Below, piece by piece: positions 8,300 to 9,124 of a stretch of DNA of 9,124 nucleotides; within the stretch, counting starts at the first letter, position 1; each line of letters starts with the position of its first letter. The translations under genes and the position numbers were made by a program. The DNA comes from Pseudomonadota bacterium (GTDB lineage Bacteria; Desulfobacterota; Anaeroferrophillalia; Anaeroferrophillales; Tharpellaceae): contig WFRP01000311.1 of the NCBI GenBank assembly GCA_015486505.1, positions 1 through 9,124 on the forward strand, written 5' to 3'. The notes below the pieces were generated by a model that saw nothing but the letters and a program-made list of their open reading frames with translations, did not search any database and was not told the DNA's origin.

Positions 8300-8324
8300 A
8301 TGCGGGAACAAATCCCGCAACCCA
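8300..8324 (+). repeat. Hairpin repeat module, copy C, in the xth leader
   Basis: This 25-mer is identical to the reverse complement of 8616-8640 and differs in one base from 7347-7371. Inside it GCGGGA (8302-8307) and TCCCGC (8313-8318) form a perfect 6-bp stem with an ACAAA loop. It lies 20 bases upstream of the xth start codon and probably within its 5' untranslated region, so it could affect expression. A second small hairpin, ccgc-tatc-gcgg (8327-8338), follows directly. Confidence 0.8.
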
Positions 8325-8370
8325 GACCGCTATCGCGGCCACCTATTTGAAGAAAGTAACGTATGCTTTT

Positions 8371-8426
8371 CCTCTGCGCCCCTGCGCCTCTGGGCGAGAT
8401 AAAAACTGTTTTCGCACAGAGGCGCA
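8371..8426. repeat. CTCTGCGCC-type repeat with 10-bp inverted arms
   Basis: 'tgcgcctctg' (8383-8392) faces its perfect complement 'cagaggcgca' (8417-8426) across 24 bases, and the left part also holds a related 'cctctgcgcc' (8371-8380). From memory, such 'CTCTGCGCCTCTGCG' strings occur between genes of many unrelated environmental bacteria. The AT-rich DNA that follows (8427-8470) shows only another 'acagataaaa', resembling the 169-198 repeat, and nothing else I can name. Confidence 0.6.
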
Positions 8427-8474
8427 GATAAATCACAAATAATTACTACAGATAAAAAACAGGTGGAATATTAA

Positions 8475-8498
8475 CCATTTACAGGTTAGCCGTAATGG
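8475..8498. other. Small hairpin carrying a TTACAGGTTA decamer
   Basis: CCATT-(t)-AC pairs with GTAATGG around a 9-base loop. The decamer 'ttacaggtta' (8479-8488) inside it recurs exactly 60 bases on, at 8539-8548 in copy B, and inverted at 7478-7487 in copy A. This looks like a further fragment of the A/B repeat family. Confidence 0.45.
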
Positions 8499-8529
8499 CG
8501 TCCCGAATCTCTGTCGCGGCCATAATGAT

Positions 8530-8640
8530 TTTAGTGCCTTACAGGTTATTTTCTTGTTTTAAAACAAGAAAATGTTCTGATAAGAGCACTTATTTGCGGG
8601 CCGTAAGGCTCCGTTTGGGTTGCGGGATTTGTTCCCGCAT
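8530..8640 (-). repeat. Composite repeat, copy B, inverted relative to copy A
   Basis: Blocks 8530-8553, 8567-8597 and 8616-8640 match copy A in reverse orientation and order. Between the last two blocks lies a hairpin, gggccgtaaggctc, that copy A lacks. No gene is supported here; the frame open across 8495-8743 runs through repeats and lacks protein-like features. Confidence 0.85.
8548..8573. repeat. Perfect 26-bp palindrome
   Basis: Each half is 13 bases, centred between 8560 and 8561 on TTTT|AAAA, with no mismatch and no spacer. It sits in the middle of copy B. Copy A has a looser inverted pair at the matching place. It could be a protein-binding site, a bidirectional terminator core (both strands end in T-rich DNA) or the recombination core of the repeat; nothing decides between these. 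Confidence 0.8.
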
Positions 8641-8689
8641 TAGCAAAAGATATCAATCAGTTAATCTGACTCGAAAAGTTACAATGATA

Positions 8690-8796
8690 GTAACTATTCA
8701 GCCGAATCCGGGGTCGGGCGCGGTTTTCTCCGCTCGGCGTTAAGATTTCTGTTTTTCCTTACGCGCGCTGCGCCCGCCTTGCAAAACTCGCTTACG
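8690..8796 (+). repeat. ~150 bp interspersed repeat, shortened copy E
   Basis: The 107 bases match copy D (43-151, inverted) and the first part of copy F (8915-9022, same orientation) at about 94% by eye. It starts at 'gtaactattcagcc' and stops at 'cgcttacg' (8789-8796). There it joins directly to 'aaaaaccaccccc', skipping the 75 bases that copy F has at this point. Confidence 0.9.
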
Positions 8797-8803
8797 AAAA
8801 ACC

Positions 8804-8837
8804 ACCCCCGCCCCCTCCAGAAGGTGGGGGGGGGGGT
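8804..8837. repeat. C-rich/G-rich hairpin with an 11-G run
   Basis: A-C5-G-C5-T-CC pairs with GG-T-G11-T across a 4-base loop. The stem is broken only by one G-G and one T-T mismatch. The left part, from 'gcttacg' at 8790 to 8818, is repeated exactly at 9091-9119. The 11-base G run (8826-8836) could form a G-quadruplex and is also a place where read or assembly errors are likely. Confidence 0.7.
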
Positions 8838-8841
8838 AAAA

Positions 8842-8931
8842 TTTGGCTGAATAGTTACCAATGATATTGAATTAACATATCAGGAAACAAAACAAAAGGA
8901 TGTTAAAAAAAAATGTAACTATTCAGCCGAA
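8842..8931. repeat. Inverted repeat of the D/E/F terminal sequence around 56 bp
   Basis: 'ggctgaatagttac' (8845-8858) is a perfect inverted copy of 'gtaactattcagcc' (8915-8928). Extending outward gives 16 of 17 matching positions. The arms enclose an AT-rich 56-base spacer without coding content. The same 14-mer is the edge of every D/E/F copy, so it behaves like the terminal sequence of that element. Confidence 0.75.
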
Positions 8932-9064
8932 TCCGGGGTCGGGTGCGGCTTTTCTCCGCTAGGCGTTAAGATTTCTGTTTTTCCTTACACTCGCTACGCC
9001 CGCATTGCAAAACTCGCTTACGCTCAAACAGTTGCAATGCATATGGGCTCCCGCTCGCTTCCGA
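8915..9064 (+). repeat. ~150 bp interspersed repeat, full copy F
   Basis: This is the full-length counterpart of copy D in inverted orientation, and of copy E in the same orientation. Within it 'gcattgcaa' (9002-9010) and 'ttgcaatgc' (9032-9040) form a perfect 9-bp stem around a 21-base loop. The matching stem in copy D has one mismatch. It contains no gene. Confidence 0.9.
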
Positions 9065-9089
9065 AAAACAACGAAATCGTTTCCGCAAC

Positions 9090-9124
9090 CGCTTACGAAA
9101 AACCACCCCCGCCCCCTCCGGAAA
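9090..9124. repeat. Second copy of the C-rich repeat module, cut by the window end
   Basis: Bases 9091-9119 are identical to 8790-8818 (gcttacg, five A, then the C-rich block). The copy reaches the end of the window, so I cannot tell whether a G-rich right arm follows as at 8823-8836. The short gap before it (9065-9089) has only a small aacga/tcgtt hairpin at 9070-9081. Confidence 0.75.

Noticed and set aside
8495..8743. 82-codon open frame on the plus strand
   Set aside because: It runs through copy B, the 26-bp palindrome and into copy E, its sequence is Arg/Ser/Cys-rich without a domain, and no convincing ribosome binding site precedes it.
1..9064. Insertion sequence or composite transposon
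   Set aside because: The inverted repeats are present, but there is no transposase, integrase or visible target duplication, and the cargo is housekeeping-like. I report it only as repeats.
8690..9124. Possible CRISPR array from the repeated blocks
   Set aside because: Repeats are ~100-150 bp, few, diverged and partly inverted, with no uniform spacers and no cas genes.

Overview
This window looks like chromosomal DNA from an uncultured, probably anaerobic bacterium. It holds four confident protein genes, three of recognisable housekeeping or repair type and one tungsten-type redox enzyme, set among intergenic regions crowded with repeats. Moderately GC-rich coding DNA, an AOR-family enzyme and 'cacagatggacacgg'/'cctctgcgcc' type intergenic repeats would suit an environmental anaerobe (for example a PVC-group or deltaproteobacterial-type lineage). 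That placement is an inference from memory; nothing here fixes the taxon.

Layout: 1-367 is an intergenic region starting with a ~150 bp repeat (copy D), then a 10-bp periodic repeat and a possible mini-ORF. 368-4964 is a two-gene operon, sbcD-sbcC, with a 14 bp overlap; together they encode the SbcCD (Mre11-Rad50-type) nuclease. 5153-7309 is a 718-residue AOR-family tungstopterin oxidoreductase, closest in motif style to BamB of class II benzoyl-CoA reductase, with no partner subunit in view. 7310-7491 is a convergent intergenic region with hairpins and repeat A. 7492-8280 (minus) is an exonuclease III (Xth/ExoA type). 8281-9124 has no credible gene and is a mosaic of repeats.

The genes have a loose common theme: SbcCD opens hairpins and processes double-strand ends, and ExoIII handles abasic sites and 3' ends. 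The AOR enzyme is metabolic and seems unrelated to them.

The most noteworthy content is the repeat architecture. A ~150 bp element occurs at the left edge and, inverted, twice at the right end (E, F), so the four genes are bracketed by inverted repeats. A second family (A, B, C) brackets xth, with A and B inverted. In that family a constant GCGGGA-loop-TCCCGC hairpin is followed each time by a different second hairpin. I do not see a clear new defence or mobile system; the repeats are the part that merits follow-up.
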